DNA of 64,000 nucleotides, from positions 310,001 to 374,000 of the forward strand of contig JAHREC010000016.1 of NCBI GenBank assembly GCA_020081605.1, read 5' to 3'. Of this stretch, positions 1-13,600 are shown piece by piece. The notes below the pieces were generated by a model. It was not told the origin of the DNA and did not search any database. It saw nothing but the letters and a program-made list of their open reading frames with translations. The DNA is from Albifimbria verrucaria (Eukaryota; Ascomycota; Sordariomycetes; Hypocreales; Stachybotryaceae). The translations under genes and the position numbers were made by a program. Every line of letters begins with the position of its first letter. Position 1 is the stretch's first letter.

Positions 1-1085
1 GCTGTAGTAAAACAATCTCGGTCTTGAATATTATTATTACTTTCAAGTCTTGAAGCTCCAAGCGCCTTCAGTGAGTACCCTATGAGATCTTTACTTCATT
101 GGTCATATGGTTAGCACATTACATAGAAAACCACTCCCTGCTCGGCATGGCGATACAGAAAACCACTCAGTCCAAGTATCTCTTTACCATCGCCTTAAGC
201 TTCTGGCGGAGCCAAGAAGGTAGCAAATAAGAATTTTAATCAAATTAAATGATGGCGGCCTTCATTGGTGTTTAAACCCAAGGTAATTAGCAGATTATGA
301 AGTTACGAGTATCACCGCGTATGCACCAAGATAAGTCTTGATACCCTAGTATATATCGTGGTTATATATTGCTTTATACAATGACATGATTGATTAGATG
401 TTTCCTAGTTTGCTGCAACCCAGGCTCCTCTGGGTGTTCAAGCAGATATTCTTAGTTGGCACTGGATAAATATTTGACCTTGGCCTTCACAAGATAACCA
501 ATGGGCTTATGTTCTATAAGGAAGTCTTGCGTCCTAGGTATGCGTTCATGCCGATCCTTAGGCTATCAGGCACGGAGAATTTCTCAAGGCATCCAGCTGG
601 TGAAAGCAATAAGGTTTTAGAATAGAGATTGAATGCCATCAGTTGCCCAAATACGCTCGACCCCTACTACACTAGAATGGTTCGTCTACCCAGTGATTCC
701 GAAAGGCCAACCTACAACATGATCGGCCAATCGAGTAAAGTGTCATGTTGCACCAGTCACAGAGAATCAGATGGCATACTCTCCCATAGGGAGTCCTTTG
801 GTAGGCATGATGGTGAGAGCATCCGTAAGCATGCGTGTGTGTGCCACACATATCTTGACCTGCAGGTACTAAGTTATCATGACGAAATATAGCACGTGCT
901 TGGCCTAATTGTAGCTACAAGTTGATTGGCTGGCGGTGGTCCAGCCTCTCCTCTACTCGTGCTGGGCCCAGGAGGAGACATTGCCCTACTTATGGCGTGC
1001 TGCTGCCCAGTGCAATTCCCGTTGTTTGCCTTAATATCACTCACTTATCGAGCGCTGGAAGAAACGCATCATTCGGTGCGTTTAT
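1..1085. other. Gene-free left flank
   Basis: No exon-like stretch with recognisable protein similarity was seen on either strand. The short open frames here have no family resemblance and no convincing splice sites. The DNA is moderately AT-rich with no obvious repeat or telomere motif. Confidence 0.5.
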
Positions 1086-2133
1086 ATGGGAGCAATTTAC
1101 TACATCCCACTGTACTCACCAATATCATCTCGGCATGACTATAATTTCTTCTCGTCAAATGTCGCCCCGCAAAGTGACTTGGAACTTGTCGTCGAAAATC
1201 GAACCCGCGAATGGCATTTCCACATCTATTTTTTGCTACAATCTCCCACCGAAACCGCAGCTGCCCTTGCTCTCCGTGATGCTGTCCTAAGGTTACGCCG
1301 TGATGGTGAGTCAAGGAACCGTCAGAATGCAACGTTCCAACCACTGATGTCTCATGGTTAAAAAGGTGCATTTGTTGCAGTACCCTTATTCAGAGTCAAC
1401 GAGCATCCTGTGAGTTCCCTGTCAAAAACCCTTTTTCCTGTCGCTTGCTTTCCTGATGGAGAATGATTTGGCAATACTCGGTAGCAAAACCTATCGAAAA
1501 AGAAATGGAGACTTATCGCAAATTCGCAACACGTTAATTGCCAATGAATACTAACAAGACAATTTAGATCGGCCCTCATCCTGCCGGCTCTTACGAAAGT
1601 AAGTTGGTCTCATAGTTTGGTGAAATATTAGTCTATTCTTCGTGATATTCTCAAATTACCTCCGCCAATGGGCAAACTTATACTAATGAACATTTTCTTG
1701 TATAGTCTGGGCTCCTGACTCCTCATTCTCCGATGTCTTCTTCTACTTGGCATCTAATCGTGGTAATTTAAGGTGAACCTTGAGCTCTCTTCCCACTCTC
1801 GTTTATCCGTTAAGGTGGGCTAAGCAAACTGTCTACTTCGGTAGCTAACACGTAACTCAGTGTACTGGTTCACCCCTTACTGCGTTTCAACGAAAAGACC
1901 ACGAGTCGCGCAACGCGTGGATGGGTACTCCATGGCCTATTTATCTCGACAGCTTGCCTCATGATGGCGATGTGCCGCTTCAGTACCCTGAGTTAGGCTT
2001 AGGCTGGTCAACATCGCCGGAGCAGGAAGTCTCTCTCGAAGAGAGACGGAGAAGGGTGCAGAGATTGAAACCCTACTGGCTAACAACCCAGAAGCCGCTC
2101 CAGCGCCTCAAGATTAACCGCGTACTCGACTAA
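1086..2133 (+). CDS. DOPA 4,5-dioxygenase family protein, five exons
   Basis: This looks like a DOPA 4,5-dioxygenase-family protein (extradiol ring-cleavage type, Pfam DOPA_dioxygen), about 210 residues and cytosolic because no signal peptide is seen. Exons are 1086-1305, 1366-1409, 1568-1598, 1706-1772 and 1861-2133. They give in order the metal-site motif EWHFHIYF, the helix ALALRDAVLRLRRDG, then FVAVPLFRVN, GPHPAGSYEIW, SVLVHP and, near the end, QYPELGLGWS, all hallmarks of the family. Exons 1-4 join cleanly at GT..AG borders. Exon 5 loses frame by one base at the CCC near 1876-1878, then continues correctly to the stop. The ATG at 1086 is the first in frame, but an additional upstream exon cannot be excluded. 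It lies 3 kb left of the FAD oxidase; membership of the polyketide cluster is only possible. Family sure, substrate unknown. Confidence 0.84.
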
Positions 2134-5122
2134 CGTCGGACCATCTTGATAATGCGAAATAGTTATTGGTTATATGTGGCTGTCCTAATTCCTCCAGCGA
2201 AATCTTGGCACAGTTCAATAACGCACATACTTGGCAGTATACCACATTGATTAGTTATAAAACGTTTGACGCTAGCAGCAGCCCGCTGGATACTTTATCA
2301 TCTCAGCAGACAGAATGAGAGATTGTTATATTGTAGTATATCAGGAAACTATCCCAAAATGTATCCCATCGATAAATGGCAGTTCACAGCAGCCTAGTGC
2401 TTTGAAGCCAACAATCTACATTTTGAGCTTAGAAACAGGTTACGAAAAGGATGTTGACGAATATTGGGTGAAAGCATGGATGCTCGCATCATAACAATTT
2501 TCTTAATCCATCCATCATAACTGATCCCACTACTTCAAAAAATTGAGCGCAAGTAACCGGGCTACTCCATAGTGACTTCTATTCTCCTCTATGCCATTAG
2601 CGAACTCTAACATACCTTTTTTTACTTTCCTGTGGAAATCATATCTAGCCAACCGACTGTAGGATTTGTCGCCCTTGGACAGGCTCGGATTATCAGCAGT
2701 TGGACTCATATGCCATATTCCGCGACCTTATTTTCGGATTCTCTCAACAGCTTGATATCATCCAGTATTGCGTAAATGTGGATTGGGGAATATTACATTG
2801 ATATGTGGGTTTAACCGTCTACAACCTACACTGGCCAGTCACAGGCAACTTTACTTTGGTACTCCTCTCAAATTGTCCAACTACGGAACGTCAGTCAGAA
2901 TATAGCGTGACCAGTTTTGCCTATCCAGCTATGGAAGCAAGGGTGACGATTCAGAATACTAGGTATGTTATGCTACGTCGGTTGTGGACCACTGGTCGAT
3001 GTCCAGATGATAGTCACTACATTTAAAAGTCAAAGTGTAATCAGTACTTGGTCTTAATTGTCACTTCCAAGACCTCTGTGACTATATTTCCTTCGTAGCT
3101 GTGTGTATCGATGTGGCTGGATCTCAACATGCACTCGTCTTTCTCATGATTACACTTAAGCTAAGCCTAAACCTATATCAGGGCCATAATAATGACAATT
3201 AAATTCTCATAGGTGTCCCTGCGCAAACATTGAGCATTTCTGGGCATGGATTAACCAGCTAGGCTCATTATGGCGCAGTACAGATATCGTCAATTCACAT
3301 TAATTGAGTTGTTTACTTTGATCATGATCTTTTGATCTTCGGTCATCGCTATTCTGTTGTTTGCGCATATATCAACGCGAAAATCCTCGGAATAATGGCA
3401 ATAGCCACCTGACTTCTCTCATCTTTGGCGACATAGGATGGAAAGTTCATCATATTCACCAGTCAAAACTTGAGACGGCCTCAACAACATTTTGTGGTAG
3501 TCAAACAGAAGCTTCACCTCATAGCTCTAATAATTAGCTCACATATTTAGCAGGGTTGTTTCAGCTGAAGTCAATATCACGTACTTCAGGTTTGGGTTGA
3601 TACTTACCATTTGAGTATGGCAAACTCAGAAATACGCCCATCCTGAAACTAACAGTACATCATATACCGGTCCATTTCTATTAATTGGATCATTAGGTCA
3701 GAAAGGACAATACAGTAGTGTGCGGATGCTTTCTAATCGTGTTTGGGCACAATTCTGTTCTCAATTCAGCGCCTTGGAGTTGGTCTTTTGCGCAATGGAA
3801 CTGTCAGCGTTCGCGCGTGCACTCGTTGAACCTTGTCTGTTATGCTGCTTATACAAAGTATATATGAAGCAATACGAACCTCTAACCAGATTCGAATCTA
3901 TCCTGCCCACACCCTGCTTTCGTCAAAGCAATAGATATAACAGACTAATACTCCGGTTTCCCGAACCGTGGCATGGCCGATTGCTTTCTTCGCTAAGAAC
4001 TGCTTTGTAAATTCACTCGCGTCATGGTTTAGGCTGAGAACTGCGTTCGGCTTTTGCAGAAGCTCAAAAAGCCTGGCCTGTGCTGAGCGAACCGGAAGCA
4101 TGTGGGACAAATAGTCCCAATAGATTGCCTGGGATGTGCGGGTGGCGTGGTCACAGAAGCGATCCTCGTCTCCTGGTGGGGGTGTGGTGTGAGCTCAATC
4201 AGCAGGCATCTGCTTAAGCTCTAGCTGTATGCTGTCGTTCTCCGGCGGCCGAGAGAGCGATCTGGCATCTGCTATTTGTGCATTGTGCTTTCATTGTCTA
4301 TTTTTCTCATTATTTTTGTAAATACACATGAGAGAATAAAGCGAGCAATAATGCCTCAAGGGCGACGGTACCTTCCTGACGTACTTCGGCCACATAAATG
4401 ACACTCTAGATTCTTCAATTCGGTAACCATTGTTGGTTGACGCAGCAAACTGCGACACCCACGTATGGCCGCAGTGTTAGCAGCGGTCGGAGCTACACAC
4501 TGCCAGGGATCCTAATCCATCTCCGCGGGATCCCTTCAACTAAGCACGGTGGCAGGACCCTTGCACATCTCGCCTGCGAGACAACCATCGACTCAACGGA
4601 GTAGTGGGGCGATAGAGCTAGGGACGTCACTTCTGTTCGTATGGGGTATTGTAACAAATCCTTGCATGATAATTTGAGTAGCTTGATACGGTATAGGACA
4701 GGAAGAGCGGCTCACGCCATCCGCTGCCCGCGTAGGCCTGACAGGGGTCGGACATGGTACAGTATCAAGAGTGTCAACGGGATATCTTAATAAGGGGGCG
4801 TGTGCTTGGCTATCGAATCCAATAATTGTAGAACCTTTGCGTACCGCATGTGTTGTTGGTTCGACGCTGCCCCCACGGCATTCTATGCATGAGGGAGGAT
4901 GATTTTGGGTGGCCGACCAACATTAGGCAATGCAATCAAATCATTACATTTCATTGATGACCTGATCACCCCAGGCTGGGATCCCATGCACCAGCGCCTG
5001 CATGGCGAATCCCTCCCTTTCGTTGATCTCTTTTATTCCAGCCTCCGCCCGCGTCTTTCAGTGATTCTGCATTGAGCTTCTAGAAAACGCAGTAGAAGCA
5101 GAAGCAGGCCCTCTTCAAGACT
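2134..5122. other. Long intergenic stretch
   Basis: About 3 kb without an assignable gene. An open frame at 2805-2954 (+) has protein-like composition (LHWPVTGNFTLVLLSNC) and ends at a GTATGT donor-like site, so it may be an exon of an unrecognised gene, but no partner exons were found. A minus-strand frame at 3898-4110 is also unassigned. The last 500 bases should hold the FAD oxidase promoter. Confidence 0.4.
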
Positions 5123-7161
5123 ATGGCGCAGCTATCCCGCTCTGTTCTGCTTGCGCTGTCGCTTGCTACGGTTCTGTGCAATGCCTCTAGGTGCTCCTTG
5201 CCCATCCTTGGTGTCCCCGACGATGCTTGGGAGGCTCTGAACTCGAGCCTTTCAGGCCGCTTACATGCGGGACGACCGGTCGCACTGCCTTGCTTTAGAA
5301 AATTTCAGGATATCTCGGGCCTTACAGAGAACCCCAATGCTAACGAGGCCCGCTGCGATCAAGTCCAAAATACCATCGCGACATCAGCGGATCTTATTCG
5401 GGATTTCGGTTCCTACCACAACCCTACGTTCAGTACCTGCATGGCCATCAATCGTCAGTGCACCTTGAGCGCAAGTCGCGCCACAAATGTCACCAACGAC
5501 ATCTGCTATCAAGGCGCAGTGCCGGACTTCTATATCGATGCCCGCGAGGTCAAAGATATACAGTTAGGGCTGCAGTTCGCTAGGGAGCGCAAAATCCCCA
5601 TCACAATCAAGAACACTGGCCACGACTACAAGGGTAGAAGCACTGGCCCCAACACTCTTGCCATTTGGTATGTCCCCGTTCATTCCATTTACTCAACTCC
5701 CTCGGGACACTAATTCAGGTACCAGGACCAAAAACATCGTTCCCGACTTAGATATTAACGAGGAGTTCACACCTGAGGATGTGAGGCAACATCCGGTCCT
5801 GCCGTGACCTACGGGGCTGGTCAAACCTCCCGTGATATGTACGAGAAACTGGATGGCACTGGATACTTTGTGCGTAGCGACACTTCCAAACATAATTTAC
5901 AACAACTGACCCATTATAGGCTGTTGGAGGTTCATGCACGACAGTTGGCGTTGCTGGAGGATGGCTTGCTGGTGGAGGCCACAGCATCGTCACCCCAACC
6001 CTAGGTCTCGGCGTCGACAATGTTTTGCAGCTCAAGGTGGTCCTGCCTGATGGAAAATTCGTAACTGCCAACCGATGCCAGAACCAAGATATCTTCTTTG
6101 CTCTACGCGGTGGCGGTGGAGGGACTTTTGGGGTGGTTACTGAGGCCACAGCCAAGCTCCACAAGGATCGCCCATTTATTGTGAGTTTGCCGCTTCGATA
6201 AAGTCATCTTAACTAATGGTTTAGCACGCGTTGATTTCAATGAACGTGCCGACAGGATCTCGGAAGATCAACGAGCTCATGGTAGCCAATGCCGAAAGGT
6301 GGGCCGACGATGGCTGGGGCGGTCTATACGGAGTGGATGCCAATGCGGGCACAATTTTCCTAGCCTTCAATCCTGTGCTCAGCCTGGAAGAAGCTAAGGA
6401 GTCACTGAAGCCATTGACTGACTATTTCGAGTCTGTGTCGTCTGAAACAGCTCCTTATAGTGTGACAATTGAAGTTCTACCAAGTCACTGGGCAGCACAG
6501 AATACGCCAATGCTCTTGGGCTTCCTTGCTTCAGAAGCTGGTGTCTCCTTGACTCGCTCCTCTCGACTAGTACCAAGAGAAAAGTTCCAGACCCCTGAAG
6601 GTCAGGCAGAGCTTGTGGATGTTCTAGTCGCGAATGGTTGGACTTCCATTCTTGGCACTCCAACCGCATTCAACCTATCCGAATCGGATTTGCCCGGAGG
6701 TCCAGGCTATGCTTCAGTAACTCCAGCATGGGTAAGTGTAAACCTTTCTAAACAACTGCTTAAACTATGCAACAACCCTGATACTAATATACTTTTAGCG
6801 CAATGCCTTGTGGCATTTTACCTACACTGCAGTCTGGGATCAGGCAGACCCCGTTGCTTCAGCCCCTGAAACACTCGTTGACGTTTTCACCAAGATAAGC
6901 AAGGACATGGATCCAATGCGAGCTATCACACCAAATGCTGGCGCCTACCAAAGCGAGGGCGATGTTTATGAGCCAGATTATATCCGTTCGTTTTGGGGAC
7001 AAGAAAATTACAACCGCCTACTCAAAATTAAGAAAGAACTGGACCCGGATAACCTGCTGTCCTGTTTCAGATGTGTCGGCTGGGAGCAGAAAAACCCTAG
7101 ACACCGCTGCTATCCCGAGGTCAGGACTGATAATCTCAACCTCGCGGTCAGTAAAAGCTAG
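5123..7161 (+). CDS. Secreted FAD-linked oxidase, berberine-bridge type (one frame break)
   Basis: A FAD-dependent oxidase of the PCMH/berberine-bridge family, about 606 residues, the usual size. The first ~21 residues form a signal peptide. Exons are 5123-5667, 5726-5869, 5920-6180, 6225-6731 and 6799-7161. The FAD domain shows [11 protein letters not shown], whose His is the usual 8-alpha covalent site, and GGSCTTVG, whose Cys fits the second covalent link, so bicovalent flavin is likely. The C-terminal BBE segment has the family ending [20 protein letters not shown]. In exon 2 the frame is one base short near 5777-5781 and recovers at once. Such enzymes oxidise or cyclise natural products; the solanapyrone synthase Sol5 is a known example in a reduced-polyketide cluster. 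It faces the polyketide synthase tail to tail, 530 bp apart, which supports a shared pathway. The reaction is inferred, not shown. Confidence 0.9.
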
Positions 7162-7691
7162 ACGATTCCTTCTGAATCCCTCACACCTAACTGCACATAG
7201 AGCGTCTCACTTTTTGATGTTTTCGGTGAGAATTTCGCTGAACAGGCTTGTATTTAACCACCACGCAACATGTACATGGAGTAGCTTTCAGGTTTCGATA
7301 CGTGTTACTTATTAGAGAAGTATTATTCTATTCGAATATAAACCGTGTAGATGTGAAAGTTCAATTAGCAGAATCAGGACTGCTATTTCTGTCATAAGGC
7401 CGAATTTCTGCGAACGTAAACTTGGAAATTCATTGAGGTTCAAACCCTCAGCCTACCCAAATGTAAAATAGCAAGCATGAATTACGAGTCACAGACGAAC
7501 TGATCACAGATAAATAAGCTAAACTCGTTGTTGATTTTAGACAGTAGAAAGGTGCATCCAGCTTCCTTTTAGAGATCAAATGATGTAAGGAGCAATATCA
7601 ATTCTAAGGTAACTAAAAAGAAAATGAACTGCATGCCTAACCAAGCATTTCACTCCCAACACAGTGGTTGTGAATAAACAGTGCTTGCCAA
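7162..7691. other. Convergent 3' spacer
   Basis: AT-rich spacer between the ends of the FAD oxidase (+) and the polyketide synthase (-). It should carry both polyadenylation regions. No gene seen. Confidence 0.6.
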
Positions 7692-10600
7692 TTAAGATGA
7701 TGATACCAGAGTCTTCACCAAATCTGCTATTCTCGTAGTCTTGCTCAAGAGGTGAAGAGGGTTGACATCGACCCCAAATGTTTTGATCAACCAGGTTCTC
7801 AACTCTGTGGTCACCATGCTATCCAATCCATAATGAGCCATCGGCCTCTCCGGATCAATGTCTCCAGCAGAAATTGTGAACAGTTGTGCCAGTCGATCTA
7901 CGAAGGCTAGACGAGCAACTTCCTCCTTTTCTGCAGGCGAAGAAGCCAACTCTAGTTTCTTGGCAATCGAAGAGTCAGCTCCTGCAATGCTGGAGCTTCC
8001 AGTATTCTCTGATTGAGCCCTGTCGATGATGGCTTGGACAACGCTCGCGAAACGTGGGTTGTCGCACCACACCAAGTCGGTAAGTCTGCCTTCTCGACAA
8101 GACGAAACATATCGTGAGGGTTCGAAGCCTGTAGCGAGCTGTGCTAGAGACCCTGGATCTAGTTTGGAGAGGTGGCTGTTGGTCGAAGCGAAATCCCTGT
8201 ATGGCATAGGGCTCCCTCTACTAACTGGAGGAATTCTGTCTCCGACATGCCATACGTCACACTTCGCTGGAAGCTCTGCTGTAAGCCTACAGAATTGACT
8301 GTAGCACCAACTTCAAGTATGAGACCAATCTGCAGGAAATAGCAGGAAGATTTTGAGAAAGGCGGAACCGAGCAAAGGCGTCTTGGAATGCATTCCCTCC
8401 TACATACGCTGCCTGTGTTGCTGGCCCAACCAGAGCAGTAAGCGATGAGGTCATAAGGAAGAAATCAAGGGTAGGTTCTTTGTCGCATGATGTAAATTAA
8501 CGGTTCCGAAGACTTTGGGTCCCAAAACGGACTGAAACTGGTCAAAATTGGCCTTGTCGAAGGTTATATCCTGGGCTGTGTCAGCTGGCTTCAGCTAATG
8601 CTAATAAGTGATGACTTACGCCTTCAATCATGGCTGCATGAATGACGCCTTTCACAGTGTGGCTGTCAGAGATACGTCCAATCTCATATGAAAGTCCTTC
8701 ACTATCCAGGACACTGCATCTGACTACTTCAGGCTTTGCTCCCATACTTTCGAGCTCTTGTACCAATAGTCGGGCTTCAGGCTTATCAGTTCCAGAGCGA
8801 GATATAAAAATGAGATGATTTGCCCCTCGCTCAGCCATCCAGATTGCTAAACTACGTCCCAGTCCACCCAGGGCACCAACTAAAATGTAAGCTGCGGCTG
8901 GATCAAAAGATGCTTTTCTCGCAACATGTTTAACCTGTGTGATGTTGGTCATCAGCTTTCATACGGGTGAAACAACAACAGGGCACTAACTTTTATCAGC
9001 TGTTGTGGTTTCTGCATGGTTATCACAACCTTGCCAGTGTGTAGGCCCTTTGAGAAATATGTCATCGCAGATTCAAGATCCGCGATGTCATAAGTCGTGA
9101 TCTTACTTGGCGGCAGAATAATGCCTTTAACCCAAAGATCTTGCAGTTCATTCAGAAGACTAGGTTTCGTTAACGAATAGCAATTGAAGCAAGTCCAATA
9201 CAGTCATACCTTCTGTATAAGTTTGGTTTCTGGTTATAGAGCAGCCCAATGTCGAAAGAGGAAAATGTCGCGTTTCTCTTGAAGACGTCAAGGCTCAACT
9301 TGCCATTGCCAACGACATTCACTCGGCCTACATCCACAAACCGGCCGAAAGGAGCAATGCATCGCAGGGTCTCATCCATCATTTCTCCAGACGCGCTACA
9401 AAGCACCACATCTATCCCTCTCATCCCTGTCGCCTGCATAATCTTGTCAACAGATTTCTGATTGCGTGAGTCAAATATACGAGATTGAGGAATACCAAAA
9501 TGTTTGGCAAGAATCTCACGTTTCTCGACACTGCCAACTGTGGCATAAATCTCAGCACCAATACTCTGCGCCAGTTGAATTGCAGCCATGCCAAGACTGC
9601 CGGTTGCATACTGGATAAGGACAGACTCGCCCCTTTCCAGCCGCGCGATGTGGCGGAAAGCATATATAGCTGTGGTATAGGCAACGGTCATGGAAGCAGC
9701 TTGCGTGAAAGAAACACCTTTGGAAATTTTCAGTAGCATCGAAGCTGGAGCCCGCATGTAGTTGCCCATATTACCCCAAATGAGCCCGAAAACACCATCC
9801 CCAATTCTCAACGAGGACACGTTAGACCCTACACGGGTAACTATGCCAGCAGCCTCGCAACTCATGTTGGGATGATCATACTTGCCAGTTGCAACCGCGA
9901 TGTCCTATCAGATGCGTTAGTCTAAAGGTTCTCTCGGGCATGTGCTACTTACCTTCACGTTGAGTCCGATAGCTTCTGTCTTAATTTCCACCCAATCAGC
10001 TTTCAGAGGTTTATCAAAGTCAGGATCTGGTCTAAAGTGTAATGAGGATAGAAGACCAGGTTGGCTATAGGCTGCTCTGATGGGGCTGAGATTCCCGACT
10101 GGTAATTGATGAAGCTCGTCCTCAAGCCCATGTAGTAAGCGGAATTGATGATTCGATACCTCGTCGGGCAGGAGACGCTCTATCCACAGCATTCCATCAC
10201 ACAAAACAAAATCTGAATCAAAATTTGTATTTGGCGCACAAGATTCCATCTGCAAGTATTTGGCCGTTAAGAGATCAACATCCCTACTAGTTGGAATACT
10301 GGTATGGCCAACAAGCTCGATGAAAGAAACTTTTGCACGTACACGCTCATTTGCTATTACGCGCAAAAGCCCTTTCATGACCGATGCCTCACCTTGAGAA
10401 TCATAAGTAGCAGATCCAGATACCCAGAGAAGCGTCGAGGCCTGTGATATGGCAGCCTGGATCATTGTGAAGCGTGCCTCGTCACCTCGTAGGAGAGCAA
10501 CTGACTCAACATCTACCAAAGAGATAGCGGAGAATCCAACAGGAAGAGGATTTTTAAAGATATTCACAGCATGAGTATTAATACCTTTACCATTGAGAGC

Positions 10601-13600
10601 CGATTGGAGATCGTTGAGAAGTGGCGGAGGGCAATCTCCATGAAGCAGGTAAGTGCAATCATCTTGCTTCGGGAATGCAGAAATTTGCTTGTCTAAATGC
10701 AATGCCGTGGAGAGCATGATTTTAGACATAGATTGTGAGCCATCGTACTGAATTTCAGTTAGCTAAGTCGAAAAGCGCAGAAGCTTCACCTACATCATCA
10801 AGAGATACATCAATACCCGAAAACCCGCACTTTTGTAGACGTTCGGACCAGCCTGTCTCTGACAAGAACAAGCATGGCTCAGACCATTTTCCAGTAATGA
10901 TTCTTGTGAAGAATTCAGAGCATAGTCTAGGTCGAATTGTTCGCAAGATAGCCAACCTTCCATTGGGCCTAAGAAGGCTGTGAATCTTCCGCAACGTGTC
11001 TTCCGTATAAGCACCCTGGCTTATAGTACTTGCTGTAATAATAAGATCGAATGAATGGGCCTCCAGACCCTGAGTTTGAAAGTCATCTTGCATATTAAGT
11101 CTCGCGAAAGAAAGACCATGGTGGCCCTCAAATTTCAGTTCTGCATCTGCAACGAAGATTTGTCGAGAATCTGTGATTGTGAAGCGGTTGAATCTCTTGA
11201 AGGCAGAGTTGGAATGTAATACATCCAATACGCTGTTTGTTGCCCCACCAAGGCCAGCATCCAACTCCAATATGTTCATCCTAGGGTTCTTGTGAGCTAG
11301 TAGGTCCACCAAAAACCGGAGCTGACGAAGGCCCCTTCGACCAAACAACCGGAGGTTTCTAATTCATGCAATGCTTGATCCTGCATGAGAACCTCCAGGC
11401 TGGTCCGTTCCCCATTCAATATGCTCTTGAGGGATCCAGACAAGAGGTTGATACATTTGATCTCAGGAGTATCTTGCAGTTGCTCTGCTGTGGCTGGGGC
11501 TAGCGCCTCTGGGTAAGTGATCGATTGAACCCAAGTCAAAAACGCATCGTGATTTTCTGCTTTGTTATCAAAACCATTGACACTTTTGGTTTTTGAAAGT
11601 GCGCCAGCAACAAGGTTGTCAATGGAATCGAGCTTGGATTGTGGAACTGTAAGCGGAGGGATAATACTTCTGCATGGTCGTTGGTGAGCGAATCAACATC
11701 AACCCTCACCACTGTCCTCCAGTAAGGCTCTCGGATGGAACTCAGTCTATCTGGTGCAGTACCATCATACAAGGTACATTTTAACTCGTGGATGTCTAAT
11801 AGAGGAGCACCTGAGGGTAGTAGAGTTGTGTTCTGGCATAGAGGCTGCGTTGACCTGTCATGTTACCGGTTGCCAACCCCAGGGCCGTTTCCTCACTTGG
11901 CTGTGGGACCCATACAGACATCTCTTCAATGGCCACCGGGATAAATGCATTTTGCGCGTATTCCACTTGGCCCGCGTGGGCTGCTATGAGAGCAAGTTGA
12001 AGACAGGTGTCCAGAGCGGCCGGATGGATTAAATATCTTGATTCATCACCTTTGACACTGTCCTGTGTTGGACAAAGATCCACATTAGCAGCAGCAATGT
12101 TGACTCGGTGGTAGGCCCGCAGGTTTGACAGGCCCTGAAAATGAGAGCCATATTCAAGCCCAATGGTCTCAAATCTTTCGTACCATCGTTTCATGCTTAA
12201 GCCTCTAAATCGCGAATCGTCTCGTAGGCGTCGATGATTATCAATAGCGGTGACTTCGGATTGTGCTGAGATAGTACCTGCACAATGCTCTATCCAAACG
12301 TCGCTATTAGGAACCGTAGAAGTGATAGAAAATTTGTACCATTCCGAAATGACATTAGTGTTCGTGGGGACAACCTTCTCCATGCTCAGCACAGTCTCGA
12401 TCCCCAGTTCATCATCGGCAAGCGGTAATGCTGCGTAGATGGATACATGACGGAGCTTAAAAGATAGGAATGGTATAGAGTCGATTTCTTCCTCGTAAAA
12501 CTGGCTGGCTGCCTCAATGGCCATGGCTATATATGCTGCCGCAGGCAATACAGCATGTCCGCTTAACTTATGGTCATCAAGCCAGGGCAGGTCTTTAATC
12601 CGTATGACGTTACGCCATGAGGGAGTTAACTTGGAAGTTCCAGGCACACGAGCCCCAAGCAGATCGTGACGAGGATATTTGCGTTGCCGGTACTCTCGAT
12701 TAAGCCTACTTTCATAATGTATAGGCTTCTCTGGGTATGCGAATCGATATTGGGGCATATCAATACAATGCAGTCCATGTTGAAGATGAATGGACTTCTG
12801 CTGCACTTTTTCCGTAGCGTTCACAGCCACCAAATTGACTGGGGCATTATGAAGGAACAAGTTTCCTGCTAGATCCAGCATGGTGATAACATCATGCTCG
12901 CCTCTACGCAGCGATGCAAGACATGACGGGAGCTGTATTACTTTTTGTTCCATTCCCAGTCGTATTTGCTTCAATGGACCATTCAATGCTGGGTGCGGCC
13001 TATCTCAATCATTAAATTGATAGGTACTTCCCGAGCAAGTGCCTCGACCGCTTGTGAAAAGAGGACTGGAGATTCAAGATTTCTTCGCCAATATCTTGGG
13101 CTCATACACGGACTCTCATTGTCAGGTTCAACAGAAGAGACCATTCTGACAGAATGAGACGATACCTCTTTCGATATTATGGTTCTCGCTTTCTCAAGGC
13201 TTTGGGTGGTTAATTGTTCGTAACTGTCACCGAGAGCTAGCATATGGTGAGAGTGATACGCATTGTTTCCAGTATTCAGAATTCGGTTAAAAATCCCTTC
13301 TCCGTCAAATGTTTGGGCTAAGGCTTGAATTGCATCAGGATCCCCGGAGACTGTGATACTGGTGGGTGAATTAATGGCCGCAACTGTGACTTTGTTTTTG
13401 AAACCATCGAGGTATGGTGCAACGTCTTCTGCACCAAGGCCAACAGCAATCATCTGACCTTTGCATTGGTTTTTAGCCACTGTCTGGCCTCTACAATATG
13501 CTATGATAATAGCTTCGCCTGCTTTGAGGTTTCCTGCCGCATAGGCAGCGCCAATTTCACCTAAAGAACCGTGAGCTTTTGCATAATAGCTTCATATTTC

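Noticed and set aside
3880..3915. tRNA-like B box around the palindrome AGATTCGAATCT
   Set aside because: The flanking bases do not form a T-arm stem or an acceptor stem on either strand.
10748..10793. Apparent frame break between methyltransferase and downstream part of the synthase
   Set aside because: A 46-bp GTAGGT..TTCAG intron with a CTAAC branch point joins SLDD to YDGSQS in frame.
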